Source of the DNA: Gongronella butleri
Lineage: Eukaryota; Mucoromycota; Mucoromycetes; Mucorales; Cunninghamellaceae
Length of the DNA stretch: 64,000 nucleotides
Assembly: GCA_025201375.1 (NCBI GenBank)
Contig: JAIWZP010000010.1
Span: forward strand, 1-64,000
Reading direction: 5' to 3'
Under the pieces are notes generated by a model. It was not told where the DNA came from and did no database searches. It saw only the letters and a list, made by a program, of their open reading frames with translations. Each line of letters starts with the position of its first letter. Position 1 is the stretch's first letter. Below, in pieces: positions 32,866 to 44,304 of this stretch. The translations under genes and the position numbers were made by a program.

Positions 32866-35108
32866 TTAGAGCATGATGATGCGCACACCGCCGAGATCGC
32901 CAATGGTATAAGGAAACTTTGGTCCTGGTGTGGAGATGAACATGAATGTTTTTTCAATGTTCAATTGGCGTGAGATGCGATCAATGGTGGGCGGGTCGAA
33001 TTTGCCCTGGATGAATACGAGATCGAGTTGAATTTTTGGATATACTTCGTCGAGGAGGCGATGGTTTGTCTCGAGCTGCTCGGGGATGTCGTGGACGCGG
33101 TCGTAGAGGTGGATGAACTTGATGTGATTGGACGATTCGTTGCGCTGCACGTACAGGATGGCTTTGTTGAGGATGTGGGGCTCGTCAGTCTTTACAAAAA
33201 AGACGGTGGGCTGCTCACGGATGGCAATGATCTTTTGCTCGAGGTAGCGGGCACAGACGGCGACGACGCGCGTAAGACCGGGGATACCGTCCATTTGGTC
33301 AATCAACCAATACGCGACCTTGAGCAGCGTGCCACGCTTGAGCATAATAAGCACGACGGCAGCGACAATCACATAATAGATCAAAAAATACGCGGCAATG
33401 GACGGGTCAAACACAATGTTGGCCACAAGCGCCATGACGAGCGTCAACAGGGCCAAAATGGCCGTGGACACATTGACGCGCACCAGGCGCGGCAATCGTC
33501 CGCGCTTGTACTTTAAGAGCACATTAGCCAGCGCGTACATGGTGAGCACGCCGAGAATCGCCACAGAAAACACGCCCGACAGCGATGACGCGTCGCCACG
33601 CACAATACAGCACAAAATCACGTTCAATACCAAGAAAATTAGCGTGATATAGTGGTAAGATCCGGTCCATTTGTTTTGCGCGAGCAATGCCTGCGGCAAG
33701 ATGCGGTCACTAGCCAAAGGCACAAATTGGATTGAGCGAAGTGCTTCTTTTTTTCTCTTTCTCTTTTTTTTACACGTTTTTTTTTTTTTTTTTTTGGACG
33801 TACCTGGCGAGACGACTGACAAGGCCAATGGCACCAATCATGCCTGTAAGGACACCTGCGCAGAGGACGACGACGGCATCGACGAGGACCCACAAGGGTA
33901 GCCATTGTTGGCCCGGGGTAGCATGTGAGGCGAGAATAGAGGTAGCACTGGCAGCATTGCCCTGGATGTCGGCCACGGGGACGAGGACGGTGGCGAGAAA
34001 CGTGATTGGGGCATTGAACAGGACCAAAAACACGTACATGTTGTTCATGACCTTGGGAAATGTGTTTGGTTTGAGGTCTTCAACGATGTTCTCTGCAGCC
34101 TCAATGCCTGTGACGCCGAGCAACCCGTAGCAGAAGCCCTTGAAAATGCTCTTTGCGGCATTCGAGTCGGCGTTGGGCGGCGGGGGCTGCCAATTGGCAA
34201 CCAATTGTGCATTTCCGGCACGTACCCATTGGACAATGCATGCAACGACCAGGACGGCCATGGTGAGCAGGTGGAACATGCAGATGGCAAGCGACACGGT
34301 CGACGATTCGCGGATACCAAACAGACAAATGGCACCAAAGGCGATGAGGATGATCAAAGTGAGAAGAAAAGGCGAAAGTGCGGATGGAAGCGTGACTTGT
34401 GCGGCAAGATAGGCGGCCGACGACGATGCTGAGACACCACACGTTGCCAGATAATCAAGGATCGAGAAGCAGGCGGCAAGAGCGGCAATGACCTTGGCTG
34501 TCGTATGCAACATTGCATTGTACGTGCCGCCGTTCAATTTGACACACGTGATCACTTCTGTCATGATCCGCTTCACAGGATACATGAACAGCGCAACAAG
34601 TAGCATGCTGATCGGCGCGTATTGCCCAGCCTGTACAACCACAGGACCAAGGAAATAAAACACACTGGCAAACAGATCATTCCCCGAAATCGACGTGGCG
34701 CGGAATTGCCCGAGCAAATGTCGCTCCTTCTCATCCTCGTTTTTGTCGCCATCAAGCTCCATGTAATACGTGGCGCCATACCCGGCAAATTCCCATTTAC
34801 AAGGGAGATTCGGATATCGTGATGGCGCAGATGTATGTTTGAGCATCGATCCATTGCGTCGGTCCAATTGTCGACGTCTAATCGTCACAAACTCGCTTTC
34901 CGCAAACGACGGAGGGGGCGCTTCATCTGTTGCCAACAAGAAAAAAAATGAGCCGCAGCCTTCAGAATGGCTTTTTTGCCTTGCTTTGGGCGCTTTTTTT
35001 TCAATAAAATCGGCCCCTTCACTATCTTTTCTCCAATGAATTACCAATAGATATCTGTCCCGACCCACTCTGCAGCTGCTGCAATTTCTTGGGAGAGTCG
35101 CTTGCCAT
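32866..35108 (-). CDS. APC-superfamily amino acid permease
   Basis: An integral membrane transporter of 676 residues. Exons: 35108-35045, 34926-33804, 33709-32866. A hydrophilic N-terminus is followed by about twelve hydrophobic helices. Family-like signatures are SISGNDLFASVFYFLGPVVVQAGQ in the first helices, KGFCYGLLGVTGIEAAENIVED (the helix-6 region with the G-x-E step) and LVSRLASDRILPQALL, a loop typical of APC transporters that is produced exactly by splicing at CTAG 33710. A long soluble C-terminal domain of about 190 residues (from the IAIREQPT region) may be regulatory. Substrate cannot be read; an amino acid or polyamine is likely. The site-2 protease gene lies divergently to the right. 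A TATATATA at 35121-35128 sits immediately upstream of the ATG. Confidence 0.85.
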
Positions 35109-35714
35109 GAGGGAAAGCGGTATATATAAAAAAAAGTAAAAAAAAAAAAAAGAAAAAGAAAGACAAAAAAAAAAAAAAGGGACCGCTAGCATCGATGCTT
35201 TTAGATCCCCAAGCCTCCGATCCTTTTTTTTTTCGTTTTCGTTTCATCATGGTTTTTTAACCATCAAGATCAAACATCTCGCCGATCAAGATGTGCATTA
35301 TTACTGCGCACGCCACGCAATCTCATTTTTGCGCGTTGTTTTGCAAGAATCAGATGGCTGCCTTCTCTTTTTTCCATTTTCATGCCAATCCAAATAGGGC
35401 AAGTGTGCTTGGGAACCCCATGTTCCCAGGCGTCTCGTGCCTTGAACACATAGAAAAAGGACGTGCAAATTTTAAACTAGCACAAATGAATGAAAAATCA
35501 ACGCATTTGGCCCTAGGAGCGAGGACAACAATCAATAGCACGCATATGCAAGTTATGTGCTGCTCTTTGGTCGAATTGCCTAATAGGGCTACCCGCCGCG
35601 CCCAAGGCCTTTTGACGCATCTCATTCCGCTTTTTCCTTTTTTTTTTTTTCTTTTCTTTTCTTGCAGCCCCCCCCGACCGTCTTTTTTTTTTTTATCTTT
35701 GGTTCGTAAAGAGT
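35109..35714. other. Divergent promoter region, permease and site-2 protease
   Basis: About 600 bp between two divergent genes. It has A- and T-runs close to both starts and no additional gene. Long frames here are shadows running into the protease gene. Confidence 0.5.
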
Positions 35715-37863
35715 ATGGATATCTTTTCCATTCTCTGGCAATTCATTTGCCTCTGGTTGGCTATCTATGCCTTTGTCTTTGCGATTCGGCTCTATACCAA
35801 CAAGGCGCTGGTAAGCAAAGGGTAAATCTCTATAGCAACGACGCCCTCAATTCTTTTTTTTTTTTTTATCAGGTTGCGCCGCGACCGGCGACGCGCGAGG
35901 CACGTGGCAGTATCCTGCCGACGATAGAGTCTGTGGATGCGCTCAGTGTAGAGGAAGCGCCAAAAGAACAGGTTTTGCCGCAGGATGAGTGGGCCATCAA
36001 GGTATTCCAGGTGCGCTATACCACGCATCGCCTGAATCACGCATTTGCCGCTTGCGCACGTTTGGCTCCACGTTTTTGGAATGCCTGGTTCGCCCTTGGT
36101 GTCGTCGTCGCCGCCATTACAATGATTGTCAGCATAGGCATCATGCTCTTTGCCGCAGCCAAAATGTTGCTCGTCATCGGTCGCGCCGTCCGCGCTCCAT
36201 CACCCCCTGACACCATCCACCGCCTTGCAAAGCGCGATTTACCAGCGAGTTCTTCGGATGACCCGCTGTTTTTGCCAATGGTAAGCGCTGGGGAGCCATC
36301 GGCAAGCAATTGAGAAGCCATCGACGCATTTTTGGATGCCATTGGACTTTTTGGACGGCATTGGGTAGCCATTGACGCCTATTGACACACGCTCTCTCTC
36401 TCTCTTTTTTTTTTTGCAGATACCGGGTGTGACGCTCCCCGTGTCGCACATTGCGTATTATTTAGGCTCCCTGGTACTGTGTGGCATTGTGCACGAGGCG
36501 GGCCATGCCATTGCGTCGTTTGTGTAAGCAAAAATAGGATAAAAAAATGAGAAATGCAAAAAATCGCGTCACCTTGGCGTTGATCGCTCTTTTTTTTTTT
36601 TTTTTTTTTTTTTTGTGAAAAAAGGGAACAAGTGCAGATCCAAAACTGCGGGCTGTTCATCTATTACATCTATCCAGGGGCGTTTGTCAATATCCCTGAT
36701 CAATTTATGCAGATTTTGTCGCCATTCCGACAACTCAAGATCGTGTGTGCGGGCGTGTGGCACAATTTGGTGCTGTACTTGTGGACGCTTGTGCTTTTGA
36801 GCGGATGGCTCAAGCTGCTGCTGGAGCACACTGGATGGCAGTCGCTCGAGGGCAATGGCGGCGTGAGTGTCGTGCAAGTGCGCAAGCAATCGCCCATGTA
36901 TCCGCATTTGCCACCATCGTCCGTCATTTACCAATTAGACGACCTCGATTTGGAAAACAATTTGCTCGACTGGACGGACTTTTTGCTAAACAAGGATGGG
37001 CGCAATGACCTGCCACATATGGGCTTTTGCGCCGTCATGGATACGCTGCCATTGGACTGTTGCGAGATGGACGACGACCACCCCTTTGGCAAGTCTGCCA
37101 ACGCCTCCATCTCGTGCTTTAAGAATTATCATCCGGAGGACCGTCGCAAGGTAAGAAAAAAAATGAAAAAAATGAAAAAAAAAGAGAAAACGACGCGTTC
37201 TAATTTTTTTCCTTTTTTTTTCCGCGTCTTATAGGACCCCGAGCTGCTATCGTGCTTGTCGACGATCCAAGTGCTCGGTGCGCGGCACCCGGAGCGATGT
37301 GAGCGCGATGATGAATGCTCACAACCCAACATGAAGTGTGTCACACCCTACACACCATCTGCCAGCGGCCAGGTGGTCCGTGTGTACGCGCGCATGCCTG
37401 ATTGGTGGACCAATGGTGACCGCGACAAGGTCTTTATCTTTGAGGGCGAGCTCGTGGACATTTGGGAAAGCGGTAAAAAAAAAAAAGGAAAATCAAAGGA
37501 AAGCGCGACCATCACGGCCCCAATTCACGCGTACATCCTTTTCTTCTAGTCAAGGTGGGGATTCTGCAGCCAAAATACTGGTTTTTACCGGCGTGGGTGC
37601 CGCACAGGACCGAATTGTTCCTGCGTTACGTGTCATCTTTTACAATGGCGCTGGCTTTGCTGAATATTTTGCCCGCATTCAAGTTGGATGGTGATTTTGC
37701 GTCCCAATTGTTCCTTTCTATGGCGCTTCAGCGCGAGGCGACGACCACACGCACAACAACACGCATCCATACCCACCTGATCAAGGCTGTCTCGTATTTG
37801 ACGGGCTTTGTGATCATCAGCAGCATTCTATTTGGCCTAGTGTCTTCCTCATTGGGCAATTGA
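35715..37863 (+). CDS. Site-2 intramembrane metalloprotease (S2P, M50 family)
   Basis: It cleaves membrane-tethered transcription factors such as SREBP inside the bilayer (Golgi/ER in known cases). Six exons, 35715-35810, 35873-36280, 36420-36523, 36625-37150, 37235-37472 and 37550-37863, give 561 residues. The zinc-binding HEAGH is at about 193-197 within a hydrophobic helix. The second metal ligand is in NILPAFKLDGD (Asp about 504), matching the NxxP...LDG signature. Between them lie a PDZ-like segment and a cysteine-rich luminal insert (CCEMDDD, CERDDECSQPNMKC), as in animal S2P. The N-terminal helix is MDIFSILWQFICLWLAIYAF. The gene is followed 228 bp later by the PKA regulatory-subunit gene in the same orientation. 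No SREBP gene is in the window. Confidence 0.9.
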
Positions 37864-38091
37864 TACCTCTTCTTCCTATTGTACATATTAAATCATGATA
37901 AAAAAATGGGCAATGGCACATCTAAAACCCATGGCCAAAAAAAAAAAGCGCGTTCATCCATGGGCAAGGGTGATTTCAGAGCCCGCTTGCCCCGCCTTTT
38001 TTTTTTTTTTTTTCTCACCACAACGCTCACTCTTTTTTTGGGCAATTGCTTTCTTCTCGTTTCTTTTTTCTATTTTTTTTTAACCTCCAAA

Positions 38092-39517
38092 ATGTCGCGA
38101 GAACAAGAGATTCACCCGTTTGCTATTCCTGCAGATACACGACCGGCTTTTGACAAGGACCAATATCAGCACCTGGTGAATGAGCTGAACGCGCAAGTGC
38201 AACAAAAGCAGCCTGACGATATCCTGCAATTTTGTTCGTCCTTTTTCCTCAGCAAGCTGCAAGACGAGCGCTCGCAAGCACGCGGCGGGGCCTCGACCTT
38301 CTCTTTTGCGCCTGCACCCAACACGCACCGTAAAGCAGTCAAGAGTGGAACAAACGAGGGGTTTGGGGGCGTTTTTTTAACGCTTTTTCACTTGTTTTTA
38401 TAGAAGATGAGGCGATGGACGAAGAAGAGGAAGAGCGCGACCAAGTGGGCGACTTGCACACGCTGCCAATGGCGTCTCTTGCGGGCCGTGGGCGACGCAC
38501 GTCGGTGAGTGCCGAGTCATTGCAGCCGACGCATGCCAAGGATTTTGTCAAGACGGTGATTCCCAAGACAGATGCGCAGCGCGAGCGAATTCGCGAGGCC
38601 ATTAGCCACAATTTCTTGTTCAAGCACCTGGACGAGGAGCAATACACGGACGTCGTCAATGCCATGGCCGAGAAGGTGATTCCAAAGGATTACAAGGTCA
38701 TTGAGCAAGGTGCTGTCGGCGACTATTTTTATATTGTCGAGGAAGGCACGCTCGATTGCCTTATCAACAATGAAAAAGTCACTCAGTACACGGCAGGCGG
38801 CTCCTTTGGCGAATTGGCACTCATGTACAATGCCCCGCGCGCAGCAACCATCATCTCCACCTCGGAATGTGTCCTTTGGGCCCTCGATCGCGTCTCTTTC
38901 CGCATGATCCTCCTCGAAAACACATCTCGCAAGCGACGCATGTATGATCAATTCCTCTCAGAGGTCCCTTTGCTCAAGTCCCTCGAGCCTTACGAACGCC
39001 ACAAGATCGCTGATGCACTCGAACCCCTCCAATTCACAGACGGCCAAGTCGTCATCAAGGAAGGCGATGTCGGCGACAATTTCTACCTGATTGAGCAAGG
39101 AAGTGCCCTCTGCTACAAGACTGCCGCCGATGGCTCGCAATCCGTCGTCAACCGCCTCGAAAAGGGCGGCTACTTTGGTGGTAAAAAAAAAAAAAAAGAG
39201 AAAGAAAAAGAGAAAGAAAAAAAAGAGAGAGAAAGGTAGAGAAAGAGAGAGAGAGAGAGAGAAAAAAAAAGAAAAAAAGTGAGAAAAAAAGTGAGAAAAA
39301 AACGCGCTTTTCCACGCAACATTGCTGATTTTTTGGTTTTTTAGAACTTGCCTTGCTCAATGACCAGCCGCGCGCGGCCACCGTTGTCGCCCAGGGTAAG
39401 CTCAAGTGCGTGACACTCAGCAAGCCCGCGTTCCAGCGCCTGCTCGGCTCCGTCGTCGACGTTCTGAAGCGCAACACCACCAATTACCACGCCGTCATGA
39501 AGGAAGCCAACCAATAG
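38092..39517 (+). CDS. cAMP-dependent protein kinase regulatory subunit
   Basis: It holds PKA catalytic subunits inactive until cAMP binds (cytosol/nucleus). Exons 38092-38344, 38404-39180 and 39345-39517 give 400 residues. The N-terminal helices ([23 protein letters not shown]) form the docking/dimerisation domain. The pseudosubstrate/substrate site is RRTSV (about 115-119); its Ser makes it a phosphorylatable, RII/Bcy1-like site. Two tandem cyclic-nucleotide-binding domains follow. Their phosphate-binding cassettes read [19 protein letters not shown] and [19 protein letters not shown], the second split by the last intron. That intron contains a long (GA)n purine stretch. The first intron's donor (A|GTGGAA) is non-standard, so the junction at residues 84-86 is less certain than the rest. 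Confidence 0.92.
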
Positions 39518-40179
39518 CTCCCTTTTGCCCAGATCTTCCCTTCTCTTGATTCTCTTTTATGACCATTCCCATTGATTATGCAATACGACGACGCCCTTTT
39601 TCTTTCTCCTCCTCTCTTTGATGTATTGTCTTTTTTTTTTTTTTTTTTTTACGCGTCAACCCCTCTTTTATCACCTTCATTTTTTTTTTGTTTAGATCGT
39701 ATTGTCGGCTATGTATGTTGAAATAAAATGCCCTTGTTCTTCTTTATGCACGTCGCATGGACCACTAGTGGCCGCAGCAAACACCGCCTCCTGCATCACG
39801 GCGTTTTCATTGTTTTTTTTTTTTTTCGTGCAGCATGCGTCTTTCTCGCATGATAAACCCGAGCTCTGGATGCAGAGAGCGACGGCCCTTCAACACACGC
39901 AGTCTCAGGGCCAATTGGAACAAATGGCGCACCAGCAGTCTAAAATTATTGTTTTTTTTTTTAGTTATTTGGCAATGAACTTGTTTAGCCCGGTGAGCTA
40001 CAACCTTTTTCTTGGTGTTTTGACCTCTCTCTTGCTAGTTTCGACCTGTGGCAGAAAAAAATGGGGGACAATGGCTTGATAGGTGCACAGAAACAGCAAA
40101 TGTACCTTCTTTTGGTCGTTTTATGTTGAATGTCGATGACATTTCAATCTGCAAAGAAATTCTTTCTCTGAATTACTCA
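39518..40179. other. 3' flank of PKA regulatory subunit gene
   Basis: T-rich non-coding DNA. A + strand frame at 39702-40079 interrupted by T-runs was considered and not called. Confidence 0.4.
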
Positions 40180-40895
40180 TCCCAGATCTTCTCCTTCAAA
40201 AGACCCACTCTTGGCATTATACCATCAACGGATGGCACACAATGACGATTTTCAAAAACCACGGATATTTGAGAGTCGACCATTGGAAAATCGGCAAATG
40301 TCGGTCCTCGGATCGCCATGCCATTTGACTACATGGTACATGGCCCTCATTTACCGATGGAAATGAATTAAAACTTGATGACGAATAGCAGGATTTGGCG
40401 TAAAACGCGACGGACGCCGTTTTTTGAGCTCAAGCCAACTCGGTGAAAATTGGACACAGAGCCACGAAATACAGACCACCAGAGAGGTCACCGTCTGCTT
40501 CGTTTGTGGATATCGATGATCACAAGAAAAAACGAGATCCCTGAAGAATTGACGCAAACAATCCGTTTGTCCGTCAACTTGGGCGCGTGAAAAACCCCGT
40601 CCAACGTCGAGTTACACGCTCCTGTTCCTAATCGACTCCATACACCTGCGACTTTTTTGCTCGCGGACGCGTCGGCGGGGATTTATGAGCGGGTTTTTAT
40701 CGAAAATCACAATTTACTCGTCAACCAAAAGGCCGATCTTGCTCTACTTGGCATTTTCCGTGGTTTCTGCATCCAGATTTGTGTGCAAGTTGGGTAACTT
40801 TTGGATTTTGGTTTGGGACGCTCGCCGCATCTAAACTTTGATTTGCGGGTGACGCGCTCAAATGCCATGCGACCACTACAAATCGCTTCCCTGTA
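40180..40895 (+). repeat. Dispersed repeat R2, copy B
   Basis: A second full-length-looking copy in the same orientation as 31829-32600, with many point differences and small indels. Neither copy has recognisable terminal repeats. The 0.77 kb to the right (40896-41669) is non-coding and holds a 39-base T-run at 41420-41458. Confidence 0.75.
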
Positions 40896-41417
40896 GATAT
40901 TTCTCGGCCAGAATTTCACATCAAGCCGCGTATTCGGAGGACTTTACAATGGCTGGTTGGTGAGTAAGGATTTAATTACCGTAAAAACAGTCTTTGTACT
41001 TGATGGCTCCACGCTGACTCGTCCAAGTTGCACCAAATTTGAAACAAGTGGGGGCTGTGGCATGAGCGCAACAAGTGTCAAACTTTCTAGGCAGCCGGCT
41101 CGTTGCGCACTCAAAAAACCCGGGAGATCAGTGTCAAATGTGAACATTTAGTCGATCATCCACCAAAATGCGCGACCTAGTCATCCCGACCGGCGAGCAC
41201 TTTTCGCGTCTTGTCTTACTCATTCACTTGAGACTCTTTTACAAAAGATCGATCACCTGGCTTGCCGAGAAAAGCGCAATTACGCATTTTTTGTTGTTTT
41301 ATTGCGTGTTTTTCAATGAATTTTCAGCTATGATGGGACGCTTTAAAACTGGTGTTCCATTGACGAAGCGAGAAGCCTTTTCTTATCTTCAAATAAGCGC
41401 ATCATTCTGAAATTCAC

Positions 41418-41460
<43 letters not shown>

Positions 41461-41669
41461 GTGCCCACGACAAAAAGATTCTCTTGTTCATTGGATCCTG
41501 CGACTTTTTCCATGCATTTGCTCACAACTCATTCCTATATTCCGCCATTCGTCCGACGCCATTGCCCACTGGAATTGTGTCGACAATGCGCGTTTATTGC
41601 TCAAAATGAATAATTTGCTCAAAATGAATAAATGATGCAATGGATTTTATTTACAATCTTTTTTTTTAT

Positions 41670-43480
41670 TTAGCTCGGAAGATGACATAGGATCTCCTCT
41701 TCCTGCTGGATGCGATGGGTGGCCTTGAGTGCCTCGTCTTGCCAGTCGACGCGGCTGACACACCAGATTTGGCCGAGTGCCACTGTGAAAAGGCCGATGC
41801 ACAGGCCAGACCACAGGCCAAAGAGGCCAAAGTGCAAGGGGAAGGTGAGATAGTAGCCCAATGGAAAGGCGATAAGGTAGTAGGCGACGAGATTGATGGA
41901 GGCTGCGAGGCGCTGTTTGCCAATGCCGCGAATAATGCCGCCAGACACGCTTGCGAGGCCATCGGCAAGCTGAAAGCAGCTCATGACAGGGATGACTTTT
42001 GCGACGAAATCAATGATTTGAGGGTCATTGGTGAAGAGGGCGCCGACGAATTGACGCAAGGCAATGAGCACGAGGGAATTGAACGAAGCGAGTGCAATAG
42101 CGAGCGCCATGGCGACGGCACTCGTGCGTGCAGCCTTGGCCGTGTTGAGCTCGCCTAAACCATGGCCCACACGATTAGCAACAACGGCGCTCAGACCATA
42201 AGGGACCGTGTACGTCGAGGAGCTAATTGTCATGAGAATTGACTGGGCCGCAAGATCAAGGGTGCCAAGGTACGATGCCGCAAGCGAAGCAACCTCAAAA
42301 GCGCACCATTCGGACATGAGCATCATAATCCCAGGAAGAGCAAGCTTCAGAAATGGGCCCCAATCGGAAAAACACTCGCGCATGTGCCATCCGCCCCATC
42401 CCGCAAGCCCGCGACCCGTAAAAACCATATAGCCAACCAACAAGAGGAACATCACCCAGTACGAGCAGCTCGTCGCCAGTGGCGCGCCAATAAATCCGAG
42501 CGACAGCGTGTGCACAAATGTGTAATTCAAAAAAACATTGATCGGCGCCGTCACAAACAAGCAATACGTCGACGCGTGCATGATCCCTTTTTTTTTTTTT
42601 TTTTTTTTTTTTTAGAAAAAATAAAGTAGGTGGGTGAGCCGGTGGGTGTCACGTGGAAAAAAAAAGACGCGCAAAAACGCGTATCAGCCCTCTCCCTTCC
42701 CCAATTTCTGGCTCTTTTTTGATTCTTTTCGACGATCAATGGATTTACCTTGCGCTTGCAAGAATTTTTTCACTGCCTCAAACGCAATGTAAGGAGGTGC
42801 GCCAATGAGAAGGTATCTCATGAAAAGCCCTAGTGAGAAAAAGATTGAGTCGGGTCCCGCCATTGGCATCCGTGCGTGTGATTTTTCTCGCTTTTTACCT
42901 GTGAAATAGGCAATTTCGTACTCTTGCTGCAACAGATGGACGAGGATGGCGGTGGCGTTCCACCATGCAATGGCAATGGGAATAAACATCAAGGCGAGGA
43001 TGACGAGGCTGCGCTGCAAATGCACGCCCAGCAGCTTTTTGTTGCATGCGGCCGTCCAAGCCGCTGACAACAGGGTATCCAAGGCGGTCGTCGCACCAAA
43101 GGCAACGCTCCACGCCGTAAAAGTGGCAAACATGCCTGCAAGCGCCGCGGCCGCGAGCTCAATGGGGCCCTACACGTGGAAGAAAAAAAAAAAGTGAGCC
43201 ATTGCGTGGCCATTGAGGACGAATCCAGGCGTACCAGGCGGCCAAGCACAAAGATGCTGGTCATTTGAAATGAATTCTGCAACAAATAGGTGACAATGAG
43301 TGGCAAGCTGTTGATACAAAGCCATCGAGTCTCCTCGGCAATCGTGGGCACGGAAACATCGCTCGAACAAGTGTCTTTTTTGGATAGCAGTGCCGTGCGC
43401 TCTGTGGGTAGCGTCAGTGTCGATGACGATGACGACAACGGCTCCGTATCCTCGTCATTGCTTAGTCGTCGTGTATGCAT
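41670..43480 (-). CDS. MATE family multidrug/toxin efflux transporter
   Basis: A 504-residue polytopic membrane protein. Exons: 43480-43235, 43169-42899, 42829-42749, 42586-41670. A Ser/Thr-rich cytoplasmic N-terminus precedes about twelve hydrophobic helices in two related halves. Features typical of eukaryotic MATE proteins include SLPLIVTYLLQNSFQMTSI in helix 1, the FLQAQGIMHASTYCLFV junction (conserved LQ.QG), LALPGIMMLMSEWCAFE in helix 7, and GLSAVVANRVGHGLG. Such proteins export organic cations or toxins in exchange for H+ or Na+ at the plasma or vacuolar membrane. The start at MHTRRLSNDED is the last Met before a T-rich leader. It precedes the isopropylmalate synthase gene in the same direction of transcription, with no functional link evident. 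Confidence 0.9.
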
Positions 43481-44304
43481 GATGAAAAAAAAAGCAAAAA
43501 AAAGCAAAAAAATAAACCGAAAAAAAAGAGGCTTTTGAGACGAAAAATGGAAAAAGAAAAAGAAAACGACGCCGCTCGTCTTTTTTTTTTTTTTTTGTTT
43601 GACGAGGCATCCTGTGTTTCAAACATGCCAATTGGGCTGTGTAAAAAAAAAGAAAGACAGGCCATTTGTCTCAGCTTTTCATAGTTGCCATTCCGGACAT
43701 GAAAAAAAAGAAATGGGATCATACAAACAATACGTTGCGATATCCCTGCCTCCTTTTCATGGGGCACGGCCTTTTTTGATGCATGAACTCGAGACAAATA
43801 AGGGAAATCCAAAACCTGTTTGTGGAGAAAAAAAATGCACTATCTGTCAGTTACACAAGCTTCATCCATCCCTCCCTTTCCCTCCACTCTTTCCTCCCCC
43901 TAAAGCAAATTTTAAATCCATTGAGAACACGCGCATGAAAAAAAGGCGAAAATCCTTCTCATCTTGCGCCCATTTTGCCATGTTCCATGCATACATGATT
44001 TTTTTTAGAACAACGCACGTCTAGGGAGGTTGCCCATGCTCCAGCCGGCGACAATTGCTCCTGTCAAGACCACCGGGAGTCCGTGTCGTCAAAAAAAAAA
44101 AAAAGTTGGACATGACAATATGGATGCTCGATTTCAATCATTTTGAAGTGTTTGCCCCCTCTTTTCTGTCCTCCTCGCCCTTTTCCCCCCCTCCAATGAG
44201 GGATATGTGTGGATGCAAGGAGGCCGTCGATGATCTTTTTTAAGAGTAACATATATATACATTTTATTGGGATTTGGCGTGGCTCCCTCGTTTTTTTTTT
44301 TTTT
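43481..44304. other. Intergenic region, MATE promoter side
   Basis: It contains the MATE promoter and the 3' flank of the synthase gene, with a TTTATT at 44263-44268 (AATAAA for the minus-strand gene). A/T runs are common. No gene is seen. Confidence 0.45.

Noticed and set aside
39702..40079. 125-codon + strand frame downstream of the PKA regulatory subunit gene
   Set aside because: It is interrupted by T-run encoded poly-Phe segments and has no recognisable domain. Splicing the T-run segments out gives no family match.
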